A DNA stretch of 64,000 bases. It comes from Ruegeria sp. ANG-S4 (lineage in GTDB: Bacteria; Pseudomonadota; Alphaproteobacteria; Rhodobacterales; Rhodobacteraceae). Positions 1-9,515 of the stretch are shown here, in pieces (positions within the stretch are counted from its first letter, which is position 1; every line of letters begins with the position of its first letter). The DNA is taken from positions 124,001 to 188,000 of the forward strand of contig NZ_JWLK01000001.1 in assembly GCF_000814005.1 (NCBI RefSeq), written 5' to 3'. The notes under the pieces were generated by a model, which searched no databases, was not told where the DNA came from, and worked only from the letters and a program-made list of their open reading frames with translations. The position numbers and the translations under genes are program-made.

Positions 1-595
1 AACCAGAAAGACCTTGCGTAGGTGTAATACCAAAAACCTCGCCAGCTGTTCTGGCCAAATGCGCTCCGTCAGAGAAGCCACTTTCGATACCTGCAATGCC
101 AAATTTTTCTCCATTGAAGCCTGCATGTGCCGCGGCCAGGATCCCTGCCCAAATCTTAAATTTCCGGAACGTCTGCCCCGTGGTTGCCTTAAAATGACGC
201 AAGGCTTGTGTGCGTTCGAGCCCAATCTCATTTGCGAGTTCATTTTGGGATAAGCGTAAGAAGGGATCATCATACAACCGCTGAACGACGGCCATAACAG
301 CTGGATCTGAAGGTGTATCTTTGCCTTCGAGTTTTCTCCGAAACTCCAATAGCGCCTCATGGTTCCGGCTCTCAAAGAACTCCGGAAGAGCTTTCCAGTC
401 CTGAGACAAAGCCCCGACTTCAGGGAGGGTGGTGTCAAATCCAACACCATCAAGATACATGATTTCCGCGCCGCCCTGTCCAAAGGAAACGCGATGGGGC
501 ACACCCGGTCTTATCCAGGTCACTTCTGCATTGGAACTGTCGTTGTCAGTTACCACGACTACTGGGTTCCGTATACCAACAATCACACACGGCAT
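1..595 (-). CDS. AraC family transcriptional regulator (partial, C-terminal end cut by window edge)
   Basis: The frame is open through the left edge, so the last residues are missing; about 198 residues are visible. The second half reads as the two helix-turn-helix motifs of the AraC/XylS domain, with LSQNELANEIGLERTQALRH followed by the conserved FRKFKIWAGILAAA segment and a second helix pair around IAGIESGFSDGAHLARTAG. The first half resembles the small cupin-like sensor domain of AraC proteins. The ATG at 593-595 is used here, but a plausible sensor segment (ELQRHENL) lies just upstream in the same open frame, so a longer start such as TTG at 671-673 is possible. It is divergent from the epimerase/monooxygenase pair at 839-3371 and is their likely regulator (inference). 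Confidence 0.8.
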   Translation of the reverse strand, partial: MPCVIVGIRNPVVVVTDNDSSNAEVTWIRPGVPHRVSFGQGGAEIMYLDGVGFDTTLPEVGALSQDWKALPEFFESRNHEALLEFRRKLEGKDTPSDPAVMAVVQRLYDDPFLRLSQNELANEIGLERTQALRHFKATTGQTFRKFKIWAGILAAAHAGFNGEKFGIAGIESGFSDGAHLARTAGEVFGITPTQGLSG

Positions 596-838
596 TAAGT
601 TTTCGTGCCTTTGCAATTCACCTTCGTCAAAGGTGAAGAGGTGATTGCGGAACGCATTCCTGATTGCGGTCAAATGCTCGAGCTCTCTGAGAGAATTACC
701 GCTATCAGCTTGCCACGCAAAGTAGTGCCATTGCAATGTGCGCAGCAGGCGGCGTGTTTTTGCACGTTTCTTCAAAGCCCGCGTCCTACGGCATGTCAAT
801 CTTGGTTGATAAAGCGGTGCAGGGTTAAGGAGTTTCGA

Positions 839-1861
839 ATGAACAAAGATGCAAAAATCCTCGTTACTGGAGGCAACGGGCATGTCGGTTTCAACCTCGT
901 TCGCATGTTGCTGGACGATGGCTATGTCAACCTGCGCGTCTCTGTTCGCGACAAGGATGATCCTCAGAAAACTGCGGCGCTCAAAGCTCTTGGAGTATCT
1001 GATATCGTCTCACTCGAAATCCGAGATGCTGCCAGATTTGAGGAAGTCTGCCGGGGCATCGATTACCTATTTCATGTTGCGGCGACTTATCGGTTTCATA
1101 CGGACAGTGCGACCGCAGATGCTGAAATGATCAAGGACAGCTTGGAAGGCGTTCGATCTGCGATGAGTGCCGCTGCGAAGTGTGGGGTTCGCAAAGTGAT
1201 CCTGACCTCGTCGATTGTTACGTTGCCAATCGCCAAGAACGGCGAGTCAATTCCGGATGAAACACGCTGGGTTGAGAACCCTCAGATTCCATACCTGAAG
1301 GCGAAATCCGAGGCAGAGAGGTTGGCTTGGTCTATGGCAGATAATCTAGGCATCAACCTAGTGTCGTTGCTGCTTGGCGCTGTATTGGGTCCGGGATTTG
1401 GTCGTGGAACACAATCCACCGATTATGTGCTGGCAATAACAAAGGGCTCCATGCGCATGGGAACGATTGCGGCCAAGTTTCCCGTGATTGATGTTCGAGA
1501 CATCGTGCGGGGGCATATCTTGGCAGCAGAAAAAGACGCGAAAGGTCGTTACATTCTCGCGACCGACAATGCACCGTCATTTGTTGAATTGATTAAAATT
1601 ATGCGCAAGATTGATCCCAAGGTTCCAGGCGCGTTGATGATCATACCGAGATTATTCTATGGGGTTCTGCCTGCCTTCGATTGGCTAACCAGCAGAATTT
1701 TAGACGCCCCAAGAACCGCCACGCGAGCCATGGTTAGCCCAATGAGATCAGGTGATATGCTGGCAGATAACTCTAAGTCAAAAAGGGACCTCGGCTGGTC
1801 ACAACAGTATACTCTTGAGCAAACGTTGCGGGACACAATGCGCGAACTGAAGGCCGCGTGA
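839..1861 (+). CDS. NAD-dependent epimerase/dehydratase (extended SDR)
   Basis: A 340-residue extended short-chain dehydrogenase/reductase resembling dihydroflavonol-4-reductase and 3-beta-hydroxysteroid dehydrogenase types. The N-terminal Rossmann motif VTGGNGHVGFNLV (TGxxGxxG) binds NAD(P), and the catalytic YxxxK is seen as YLKAK near residue 150, preceded by a serine-rich TSSIVTL strand. The frame is open further upstream, but the ATG at 839 has an AAGGAG ribosome site at 827-832 and gives the normal family N-terminus. The flavin monooxygenase starts 4 bases after its stop, so the two are very likely one operon. Substrate unknown; a sterol, terpenoid or other hydroxy/keto compound would fit the pairing (inference). 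Confidence 0.88.
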   Translation: MNKDAKILVTGGNGHVGFNLVRMLLDDGYVNLRVSVRDKDDPQKTAALKALGVSDIVSLEIRDAARFEEVCRGIDYLFHVAATYRFHTDSATADAEMIKDSLEGVRSAMSAAAKCGVRKVILTSSIVTLPIAKNGESIPDETRWVENPQIPYLKAKSEAERLAWSMADNLGINLVSLLLGAVLGPGFGRGTQSTDYVLAITKGSMRMGTIAAKFPVIDVRDIVRGHILAAEKDAKGRYILATDNAPSFVELIKIMRKIDPKVPGALMIIPRLFYGVLPAFDWLTSRILDAPRTATRAMVSPMRSGDMLADNSKSKRDLGWSQQYTLEQTLRDTMRELKAA

Positions 1862-1865
1862 ATCG

Positions 1866-3371
1866 ATGGATAGCAATACTTCGAAACAGACCGAACCCCT
1901 AAAAAACGAGCGCTCCGGACGGGCTACCTACGACCTTGCTGTTGTTGGCGCAGGCGTTGCCGGGCTGAACGCGCTTAATGCGGCAACAGACTACCTGCCT
2001 CGAGGCGCACGTGTGTTGTTGGTCGATCAAAAAGATGCTGCGGGTGGGATGTGGAACACGGCTTATGACTATGTGAGGCTTCATCAACCGCACCCGATGT
2101 TTACCGTCGGCGACCTACGCTGGAACTGGCGAAAGCCACGTCAATATCTCGCCGCGCGCGACGAAGTCCGCTCTCACTTAAGTTCGTCACTTGGTCCTAT
2201 TGCCGATAAAGTAAGTCTTTTAACGCAATTTGGACACACCGTTGAACGCTGTGCTGAGGTTGAAACAACTAATGGCGCAATGGCAGAACTCGTCATCCAT
2301 CCAAACGGAAATCCTAACCAGCAAAGATCGATACTGGCCAAGCGCGCTGTATATGCCACTGGCCTAAACTACAGCCTTGCAGACCCCCTTGTATTCTCAA
2401 GCCAAAAGGTTCTTTCGATTGTCCCGCAGGACTTACTTCAAACGCTGAAAGACAATCCAGATGCGCCGGTCTTTGTCATAGGGGGCGGCAAAACAGGGAT
2501 GGACACTATCCTAGCGACTCTAGCAGCGGAGGCGAAACGCAGTGTAACGCTTATCAACGGAGGTGGGACAAACTTCTTGAACCGCACACGTTACCTACCA
2601 ACCGGGCTTAAGCGTTGGATATCCGGGCAGTTGGCCTCTCGTGTGTTCAAAGAATTAGCGACAGAATTCAATGGTGAAAACGAAGATCAATTGATCGAAT
2701 ACATACGACTGAACCTGTCAACCGATCCGGATGCTAAAAGTAGAACTTTCCTGTACGGTCTACAGTCTCAAGAAGAACACGCACAGGTTCAATCCGGGCT
2801 TGCAAACACAATATCAGATTACTTGACAGATGTAGTTGATAATGCGGGCGGACCAATTCTTTTCACTAGGAATGGAACAGAAACACCAGTCCCAACAGGA
2901 TCAATTTTCGTAAATTGCACGGGCAGCTTCTTCAGGTCTGAGACCCTGTCTGAACCACGCGAAATATTGAGCGAAAACAACAAGATGCTGAGCCTCACGT
3001 CTCGAGATTCCTTTCATTTCTTAACCAGTGTCGCTGGCTTTTTCACATGTCACTTATTTTTTCGAGGTCAGTTGCGCGGTTATGGGTTTTACACCATGGA
3101 TCTTGAAGACCTGTTTCGAAAAAACCGAAATGCATGGGTAGGAGCAACTGCCGCACAGGCATATCTCAATCAGGTGATGGCGCTTAAGATACTGCCTCTC
3201 ACACTTCTGAATCGATGTGGTCTAGACATGGACCGCTGGTATCCCCTGCCAAGACGCCTCGCTGCGTTGGTCTCGATGAAAAGGAACGCCGAGTGCGATG
3301 TGGCACACTGTCGTAAGGTTCTGGACAGCATAGCCAGACGATTCGAAACTCATTCAAAGCAGCTCACTTAA
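1866..3371 (+). CDS. FAD-dependent monooxygenase-like NAD(P)/FAD-binding oxidoreductase
   Basis: A 501-residue flavoprotein with the FAD-binding GxGxxG motif near residue 27 (VVGAGVAGLNAL), a GGMWNTAYDY segment typical of flavin-containing monooxygenase-like proteins, and a second dinucleotide-binding motif near residue 205 (VFVIGGGKTGMDT). No signal peptide or membrane segment is seen. It starts 4 bases after the epimerase stop and probably uses coupled translation, as no good ribosome site precedes the ATG. The combination suggests oxygenation or oxidation of the same small molecule handled by the upstream dehydrogenase. The exact reaction (hydroxylation, Baeyer-Villiger, N-oxidation) cannot be told from sequence. 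Confidence 0.82.
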   Translation: MDSNTSKQTEPLKNERSGRATYDLAVVGAGVAGLNALNAATDYLPRGARVLLVDQKDAAGGMWNTAYDYVRLHQPHPMFTVGDLRWNWRKPRQYLAARDEVRSHLSSSLGPIADKVSLLTQFGHTVERCAEVETTNGAMAELVIHPNGNPNQQRSILAKRAVYATGLNYSLADPLVFSSQKVLSIVPQDLLQTLKDNPDAPVFVIGGGKTGMDTILATLAAEAKRSVTLINGGGTNFLNRTRYLPTGLKRWISGQLASRVFKELATEFNGENEDQLIEYIRLNLSTDPDAKSRTFLYGLQSQEEHAQVQSGLANTISDYLTDVVDNAGGPILFTRNGTETPVPTGSIFVNCTGSFFRSETLSEPREILSENNKMLSLTSRDSFHFLTSVAGFFTCHLFFRGQLRGYGFYTMDLEDLFRKNRNAWVGATAAQAYLNQVMALKILPLTLLNRCGLDMDRWYPLPRRLAALVSMKRNAECDVAHCRKVLDSIARRFETHSKQLT

Positions 3372-3426
3372 GGACACAGTATGCTTTAGCTTATGAAACA
3401 GTCTACTGCCCCCCCGCATTGAACAA

Positions 3427-3530
3427 GCAGACATTCACCTGTGCACCTTGGAAGCCGGCTTTGTCCCGCATGTCGGAGTTTGCAAAGGCCGACGATGAAG
3501 GTCCGGTTTGGGCTGAGATCGTTGTTTCGC
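3427..3530. repeat. Degenerate intergenic repeat relic
   Basis: This 287-base gap after the monooxygenase holds no convincing gene. It contains GGAAGCCGGCTTTGTCCCGC followed by a GACATTCACC-type word and AAGGTCCGGTTTGGGCT. Similar words recur in other gaps of this window, notably 17979-18010 and 19975-20006. I read it as a worn member of a dispersed intergenic family; the alignment to the other copies is only partial. Confidence 0.35.
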
Positions 3531-3658
3531 CGTGATTGGCTTTGATGCTTGTTATGGCAGGCGGCCTCCCTCGAGTTTTGAATCTACTTTTCCTAATCAA
3601 CTACGTCCTCATACGTTTGTGGCTTGACTTAAAGATCCAGCGCACCACTCGTTGAGAG

Positions 3659-4462
3659 ATGCTACGAAAGACATTCCTGACGATTTTCACTTCTGCATTT
3701 CTCTTAGCCGCGCCTGCTGTCTCAAAGGCGACGGAAGTTGATTTAGAACTTGTTCTTCTTGTCGACGTTTCGCGGTCTATGACCGAGCGAGAACTCGAGA
3801 TTCAGAGACAGGGCTATGCGGCAGCTTTGCAGTCTGATGAGGTTTTCGCGGCCGTTCAGTCGGGCCTTTTGCAAAGGATCGCTTTGACATATGTCGAGTG
3901 GGCCGGCACGCAAGAAGTGGTCGTTGACTGGCGACTTGTGGAAACGCAAGCTGACCTTGAAGGGTTTGCGCGCGTGCTTACCACGCGTTTCGATCCCGCA
4001 CTGCGCCGAACTTCAATCTCTGAAGCGCTGATCTTTGGTGCTGCGATGATTGAAGAGAACGAATTCCAAGGCCTGCGCAGGGTGATCGACGTTTCAGGCG
4101 ACGGGCCTAACAATCAAGGACGACCGATACTCCGTGCCCGTGAAACAGTGCTATCAAAATCGATCACCATAAACGGATTGCCACTAATGACCCGGGAGGG
4201 TTTGGGCAGTCAATGGCATCTCGACGACCTCGATGTCTACTACGAGAATTGCGTGATAGGAGGGCCAGGTTCTTTTGTCATTCCGGTGCTTGACTGGCAA
4301 GATTTCGCAGAGGCTGTACGCCGAAAACTGGTGCTGGAAATCGCGTCAGCGCCTGCGCTCGAATACGTCAGATCTGCGCAGTATAATTCGGCCAATGCTT
4401 ATGACTGTTTGATAGGTGAGAAAATTTGGGAACGAAACCGACAAATCTGGAGCGAACCCTAA
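3659..4462 (+). CDS. DUF1194 domain-containing secreted protein (von Willebrand A-like)
   Basis: A 267-residue exported protein. Residues 1-25 form a signal peptide (hydrophobic core IFTSAFLLAAPAVS, likely cleavage after SKA). The mature protein starts with a von Willebrand A-type fold carrying the metal-site motif DVSRSM (DxSxS) and later VIDVSGDGPNNQG, which are the hallmarks of DUF1194. The family is common in Rhodobacterales and its biochemical role is unknown. The ATG at 3659 is the only start that gives a full signal peptide. It stands alone with non-coding DNA on both sides. Confidence 0.9.
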   Translation: MLRKTFLTIFTSAFLLAAPAVSKATEVDLELVLLVDVSRSMTERELEIQRQGYAAALQSDEVFAAVQSGLLQRIALTYVEWAGTQEVVVDWRLVETQADLEGFARVLTTRFDPALRRTSISEALIFGAAMIEENEFQGLRRVIDVSGDGPNNQGRPILRARETVLSKSITINGLPLMTREGLGSQWHLDDLDVYYENCVIGGPGSFVIPVLDWQDFAEAVRRKLVLEIASAPALEYVRSAQYNSANAYDCLIGEKIWERNRQIWSEP

Positions 4463-4469
4463 TGGTGGG

Positions 4470-4667
4470 TACTTTGACACAAAAGCTTACCCAAAGCAGT
4501 GATCCGATTGCATTGGCCAGAACAAATGTTTGCCAAGGCATTCCCGTGGCGCCGGCCACGAGACCGTTTAGCTGACGCAGTAAGATAAAGAACCGAGCAA
4601 CGACAACAACATAAGCACCGAAGCGCTCGGTTATCCGAGGCGCTTTGGTTCTTAGCAGTAGAGGCGC
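4470..4667 (-). pseudogene. Relic of a DedA/SNARE-associated family membrane protein
   Basis: Read on the minus strand, an open stretch just after a stop at 4668-4670 translates to a clear piece of a DedA family protein: ERFGAYVVVVARFFILLRQ, then LNGLVAGATGMPWQTFVLAN and AIGSLLWVSF. This matches the conserved RF-x-P-x-x-R-x-x-N-G-x-x-A-G-x-x-x-M motif region of DedA. The rest of the gene (about 130 residues upstream and 30 downstream) is absent, and the frame runs on into the 3' part of the DUF1194 gene. It is therefore a decayed fragment, not a functional gene. Confidence 0.65.
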
Positions 4668-4670
4668 TTA

Positions 4671-5058
4671 GAAGAAGCACGCACCACTACAACGACAGTC
4701 GCCATAGGCTTTTTGTGTTAAATTTTGGGTAATGGCGGCAGGTAAGCTGTACTGAGGCTCCCCAACTGAACTGGTCCACCGTTATGCTCAGGAAACGGAG
4801 GACCACGTACGGCGCAACTCGACCTGCTTTCTCGATACGGGTCAAGACTATCAGACGCGCGGCTCCGATAAAACTAATCTGGACAGCAGGGCGGTTTACT
4901 GAGCAATCCGGTTCGCAGCGATCATAGCGCAAATCTGACAGATCGTGGCACAACGCGACACATCTATTGGTGTTTTAGCAGCGTTCTATTCCGCGCTTAC
5001 GCGATCAATTTTCTCAATCGCTAGCATCCAAGGAGAAACCCAAAAGGCTTCACTAGTT
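4671..5058. other. Non-coding stretch
   Basis: Between the DedA relic and the RND gene stop I find only short open frames in incompatible frames, with no ribosome sites and no recognisable domain. It is probably decayed DNA. Confidence 0.5.
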
Positions 5059-8000
5059 TCAAAGATTGCGAACAGTACGACCCAGCCCAACCAACCGTTC
5101 TCGAAAACTCTGGAACGCCGCATAGAGTACAGGAATCATAATCAGCCCAAGAGTGCTGTCGAGGATCATTCCGAACAGTACTGGATAGCCCACTGATATT
5201 CTTGCAGCTGCTCCTGCTCCGCTGGACAATACCAAAGGCAAAACACCAACTATGAAACACAGGCCTGTCATCGTAACCGGCCGGAACCTGATCTCAGCTG
5301 CTTTTAGGGCCGCATCTTGAATGCCTAAACCATTGGATCGCTGCTGATTGGCGAATTCAACCACCAAGATTGCTTTCTTGGCTGCCAAACCAATCAGTAA
5401 AACCATCCCAACCTGCGCAAAAATATTGCTGGTAAGGAAAGGCAACAGCGCCAGCGGGATCAATGCCCCCAACAGTGCGAAAACAACAGATGAGATTATC
5501 GACAGCGGTAAAATCCAGCTTTCGTATAAAACCACAAGAAAAAGGTAGGCCAGCACCAGTGCTGAAAGCATGATATACGGCACAAGACCCTTTGCCTTCA
5601 CTTCTTGCTGGGTCACACCGGACCACTCGATCTGAAATCCATCGGGAAGGGTTTCGTAGGCAATCGTTTGAACAGCAGCGATCCCATCGCCTGAACTGAC
5701 TCCGTCAGCCAGCTGAGCGCTGACGGAGGCTGCTGTAAAAAGGTTGTAACGTGGGACAGTGTCCGGTGCGAGGATCGGTTCACTACTAACGAAGTTTCGA
5801 ACCCGCAGAGAGTCTCCAGAACTGTTTTTTACGTAGATATTGTCGACGTCATCCAATGTCTGCCGGAATTGAGCATCGGCGGATATTACCACCCAGTAAA
5901 CCCTTTCATTTAACACAAAGTTGTCGACGAAGTACGAGCTTAGGTTGGATTGCAAAGCCGTAAAGATATCGGCCACACTTACGCCGAGGGTCTCTGCTCG
6001 GTCGCGGTCAATCGACAGTTTATACTGAGGGCTCTGGGCTGAAAAATTGCCATGCGCCCGCGAAAACTGAGGAGCCGCATTCAAAGCAGTTACAAAACCT
6101 TTCATCACCGAGTCCAACTTTGCCCCGTCGCCGTTTCCGAGATCTAACAATTCCAGAGAGATTCCCCCGGTTGATCCAAGCCCATGAATGGTCGGGAAAG
6201 GAAAGACGTATGAAACCCCCTCAGGCAGTGTCGCGAGTTGGCTTTCCAATCGATGCATGATCGCGAACCATTGCAAGTCCCTGCTAGTCCGCTGATCCCA
6301 TGGCGCTAAAGTGACGATTGCCATCCCTGCATTCGAGCGACCTCCGGCCAGCATCGAATGACCCGAAACAATTGTGACTGACTCAACTCCCGGTGTCTGC
6401 TCGATTAGCGCACCTGCTTCATCCATAAACGCTTGTGTGCGTTGTAGTGAGGCGCCGTCGGGCAACTCCATTGATGCCATTAAAACGCCGTTGTCTTCTT
6501 GCGGGATCAGGCCAGTCGGAACAGAAACAAAGAAGTAAATAGTCAAACCTACGGCCCCTGCGAAAGCCAGTAGCGACATCGCCATGTAACGAAGCATGAA
6601 AGCGACAAGGCGCAGATACTGACGCCGCAACCAGGAAAGCCCAGCCGGTACTAACGCCAAAGGTCCAAACGGCTTTCTGCCTGTCTTGAGCATTATTGCA
6701 CACAAAACCGGCGACAGAGTTAGCGCATTAACTGCGGATAAGACAAAAGCGAAAATGATAGTGAGCGCGAACTGGAAATAGATTGTGCCGGTTACACCAG
6801 GGAAGAAGCAAACCGGCACAAAAACAGCCGCCAAAACAAATGTGGTCGCAATGATTGGGCGGTTCACTTGAGACATCGCTTTTAACGTGGCTTCTCGAGG
6901 ATCCAATTCCTCCTCGCGCAGAATTCGCTCTGCGTTTTCGACAATGATGATTGCATCGTCCACAACCAACGTTATTGCCAGCACGAGAGCAAATAGCGTT
7001 ATCATGTTTGCGCTGAAACCGATGCCATAGATCAGCGCTACCGTCCCCAAAAGCGAGACGGGAATAGCAATGGCTGGTACGATGGTGCCGCGCACGCTGG
7101 CCAGAAACAAGAAGGTCACCGTGACAACAAGTCCGGCTGTCAAAGCCAAAGTTTTCAAGATGTCCCGGATTGAAACACGCACTGCATCCGTGACGTCATA
7201 CGTAACTTCATAGGACACGCCCGGCGGAAACTTTTTTGACAAGTCCTTCATTAATGCTTGCAGGTTGTTCGAGATTTCTAGCGCATTGGCTGAGCTTTCT
7301 TGATATACGGCGACGGTTGCAGAGTCTTTTCCGTTCAATTTAGTCGAACCGGAATAGGTGGCGGAACCTAACTCGACCCGAGCGATATCCTCTAGTCGAG
7401 TTACTGACCCATTTGCGTCCGAAGCGACGATAATTCGCCCGAATTCCTCTGCATCCCGCAGCAAACCCTCCGCCCGCAGCTTGAACTGAAAGTCCGTTTG
7501 GCCATCTGCGAACGGTGGTGCTCCAACTTGTCCAGCGGCCGCGATGACGTTCTGATCCTTGATCGCGTCGGCTACCTCGGCCGCAGTAATACCTAGCGCA
7601 GCCATACGCACCGGATTGATCCAGACCCGCATGCTATATTCCAGCTGGCCGAACTGCCGAACTGCGCCTACCCCTGGCAACCTTTGCAAAGGATCGTGAA
7701 GGAAATCAGCGGCATAGTTGCTAAGATACAATTCATCTCGCGATCCGTTTGGCGAGGTCAGGTTAATGACAACGATCATATTTCCAGACCGCTTGGTTAC
7801 CTCAATTCCCTGCTGCAAAACGGCCGATGGCAGTTCGGAGCTGGCCAGCGCGATACGGTTTTGAACCTCAACAGCGGCTACGTCGGGATCAGTGCCCAGT
7901 TCAAAGGACACATTCAGCATGTAGGTGCCATCGTTCGCGCTTTTGGACGCCAAAGACAACATACCCGGTATACCGTTTACGCGCTCTTCAATGGGAGTAG

Positions 8001-8187
8001 CCACAGACTCCAAAATGACTTGTGCATCCGCGCCCGGATAAGAGGTATCAACATAGATCTGTGGAGGCGTGATGTGCGGATATTCGGTGATCGGGATGAG
8101 ACGGACACAGACCGCTCCGAATATAACCATCAATATCGCTATAACTGCTGCAAAATGCGGCCTGTTGATGAAGTAGCGCGCGATCAA
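5059..8187 (-). CDS. Efflux RND transporter permease subunit (HAE1 type)
   Basis: A 1042-residue inner-membrane proton/drug antiporter of the AcrB/MexB type. It starts with the usual IARYFINRPHFAAVIAILMV first helix, has the large periplasmic loops after TM1 and TM7, and shows the TM4 proton-relay motif LVVDDAIIIVEN with two adjacent aspartates. The C-terminal half repeats the fold (IFAQVGMVLLIGLAAKKAIL). Length is normal for the family (about 1040). The start is a TTG at 8187, 8 bases after the adaptor stop, so the two are one operon. No outer-membrane channel gene is adjacent; a TolC-type partner must lie elsewhere. Confidence 0.95.
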   Translation of the reverse strand: MIARYFINRPHFAAVIAILMVIFGAVCVRLIPITEYPHITPPQIYVDTSYPGADAQVILESVATPIEERVNGIPGMLSLASKSANDGTYMLNVSFELGTDPDVAAVEVQNRIALASSELPSAVLQQGIEVTKRSGNMIVVINLTSPNGSRDELYLSNYAADFLHDPLQRLPGVGAVRQFGQLEYSMRVWINPVRMAALGITAAEVADAIKDQNVIAAAGQVGAPPFADGQTDFQFKLRAEGLLRDAEEFGRIIVASDANGSVTRLEDIARVELGSATYSGSTKLNGKDSATVAVYQESSANALEISNNLQALMKDLSKKFPPGVSYEVTYDVTDAVRVSIRDILKTLALTAGLVVTVTFLFLASVRGTIVPAIAIPVSLLGTVALIYGIGFSANMITLFALVLAITLVVDDAIIIVENAERILREEELDPREATLKAMSQVNRPIIATTFVLAAVFVPVCFFPGVTGTIYFQFALTIIFAFVLSAVNALTLSPVLCAIMLKTGRKPFGPLALVPAGLSWLRRQYLRLVAFMLRYMAMSLLAFAGAVGLTIYFFVSVPTGLIPQEDNGVLMASMELPDGASLQRTQAFMDEAGALIEQTPGVESVTIVSGHSMLAGGRSNAGMAIVTLAPWDQRTSRDLQWFAIMHRLESQLATLPEGVSYVFPFPTIHGLGSTGGISLELLDLGNGDGAKLDSVMKGFVTALNAAPQFSRAHGNFSAQSPQYKLSIDRDRAETLGVSVADIFTALQSNLSSYFVDNFVLNERVYWVVISADAQFRQTLDDVDNIYVKNSSGDSLRVRNFVSSEPILAPDTVPRYNLFTAASVSAQLADGVSSGDGIAAVQTIAYETLPDGFQIEWSGVTQQEVKAKGLVPYIMLSALVLAYLFLVVLYESWILPLSIISSVVFALLGALIPLALLPFLTSNIFAQVGMVLLIGLAAKKAILVVEFANQQRSNGLGIQDAALKAAEIRFRPVTMTGLCFIVGVLPLVLSSGAGAAARISVGYPVLFGMILDSTLGLIMIPVLYAAFQSFRERLVGLGRTVRNL

Positions 8188-8195
8188 GCCGGACC

Positions 8196-9296
8196 CTAAC
8201 CTTGACTTTCGACCGCTTTCACGACCAAACCATCATGAATTTTTTGAAGACCCTGGACTACCACACGGTCACCTTGGGTCAGACCATTTGTGACCTCGGT
8301 TTTGGTAGACGTTTGGGTGCCGATCTCAATATTCCGTCGGTTCGCTTTACTCTGATCATCGACTAAAAACACAAAGTATCCTTGCTTATCAAATTGCACA
8401 GCGTTACGCGGCACGGTCAGCACCTTCAGGTCGTCGGATCCAGTCAGACCAACACTCACGAACTGGCCTGGAATCAAAACTCCTTCCGGGTTGTCAAAGC
8501 TAGCGCGTAGTTCAATGGTGTCAGTATCCTGATTGACGCTGTCGCCGACAAAAATGACCTTACCCTCCGCTGGATAGGTCTCTCCATCTGCCAATATAAT
8601 TTGGGTCGTCAGTTTGATATTGCCTTTGTCAATGAGCCCTTTCCGACGCTCCTGTTGTAGAACAGGCTCAGAGATAAAAAAGCTAACTAGCATCGGATCA
8701 ATACTGTTTACAGTCGCCAGAACACCGGTGTCCGAACTCACAAGATTGCCTGCATCAACAACAGACAACCCGATGCGTCCATCAATCGGGCTGACGATTT
8801 CGGTATAATTCAGATCAATCTGCGCAATCTTGAGATTTGCATGTGCTTCATCTACCGCCGCTTGCTCTGATGCGTAATCTGCTAACGCTGTGTCCAGCAC
8901 CGACTGCGGTATATCTCCCTTATCGAACAAGGCCTTTTGCCGATCCAATTCGGTCTTGCCCGCCTGAGCGCTGGCTTTTGCGCTTTTAAGCGCGGCCGAA
9001 GCCCTATCCACGCTGGCAGCATATTTATTCTTTTCTATGCGGAATAGAACATCGCCTTTCGACACCGTTCCACCCTCGACAAAATTGACCTCCTCTAAAA
9101 AACCTTCCACCCTTGCTTGCAGATCGACGCTTTGATCTGCAACTACGCGACCGACGAACTGATCTTGTTTTTGCAAATCCTCTAGCGTCGCTGACGCCAC
9201 CATCACGCTGGGAACAGTCGCTTCGGACTGAGCCGCTGCCATTGCCGGCAGAAACAAGTAAAAGAGTATTGAACCAAGCAGATCAGAAGGTTTCAA
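8196..9296 (-). CDS. Efflux RND transporter periplasmic adaptor subunit (MFP/HlyD family)
   Basis: A 366-residue membrane-fusion protein that bridges the RND pump and an outer-membrane channel. It has an N-terminal signal peptide ending near AMAAAQ, a lipoyl-like half (GRVVADQSVDLQARVEGFLE), an alpha-hairpin rich in Ala/Lys/Glu (about residues 95-165), the second lipoyl half (YTEIVSPIDGRIGLS), a beta-barrel and a C-terminal membrane-proximal domain. No lipobox cysteine is present, so it is probably not lipidated. The start is a TTG at 9296, chosen because it gives the full signal peptide. It is the first gene of the efflux operon; no dedicated local regulator is adjacent. Confidence 0.92.
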   Translation of the reverse strand: MKPSDLLGSILFYLFLPAMAAAQSEATVPSVMVASATLEDLQKQDQFVGRVVADQSVDLQARVEGFLEEVNFVEGGTVSKGDVLFRIEKNKYAASVDRASAALKSAKASAQAGKTELDRQKALFDKGDIPQSVLDTALADYASEQAAVDEAHANLKIAQIDLNYTEIVSPIDGRIGLSVVDAGNLVSSDTGVLATVNSIDPMLVSFFISEPVLQQERRKGLIDKGNIKLTTQIILADGETYPAEGKVIFVGDSVNQDTDTIELRASFDNPEGVLIPGQFVSVGLTGSDDLKVLTVPRNAVQFDKQGYFVFLVDDQSKANRRNIEIGTQTSTKTEVTNGLTQGDRVVVQGLQKIHDGLVVKAVESQG

Positions 9297-9515
9297 AAGG
9301 CCGCCCTTTTGCTAGATTCATTCGACTATCTCCGCATCAGTACGGCGGCGCAACGGTTTTCTCCTGCGGCGAGGCTAGCCCAGTTTTAAGTGCTCTACTC
9401 ATCCCTTTACGGGAACTCTCGCTATCGCGAACGACTTGGTCTCAAGGGATCCGCCTAACGAAATTCAGGCGACGCTATAGGTGATATCACGCTGTTTTTG
9501 CAATCGTTGCTCTGT

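Noticed and set aside
605..838. Upstream extension of the epimerase frame by 78 codons
   Set aside because: No ribosome site at the early start, overlap with the divergent AraC gene region, and the family N-terminus with AAGGAG begins at 839.
4687..4953. 88-codon minus-strand frame
   Set aside because: No ribosome site and no family pattern; lies in decayed DNA next to the DedA relic.
7684..8199. 171-codon frame antisense to the RND pump gene
   Set aside because: Fully inside a clear RND gene on the other strand; composition is that of a shadow frame.
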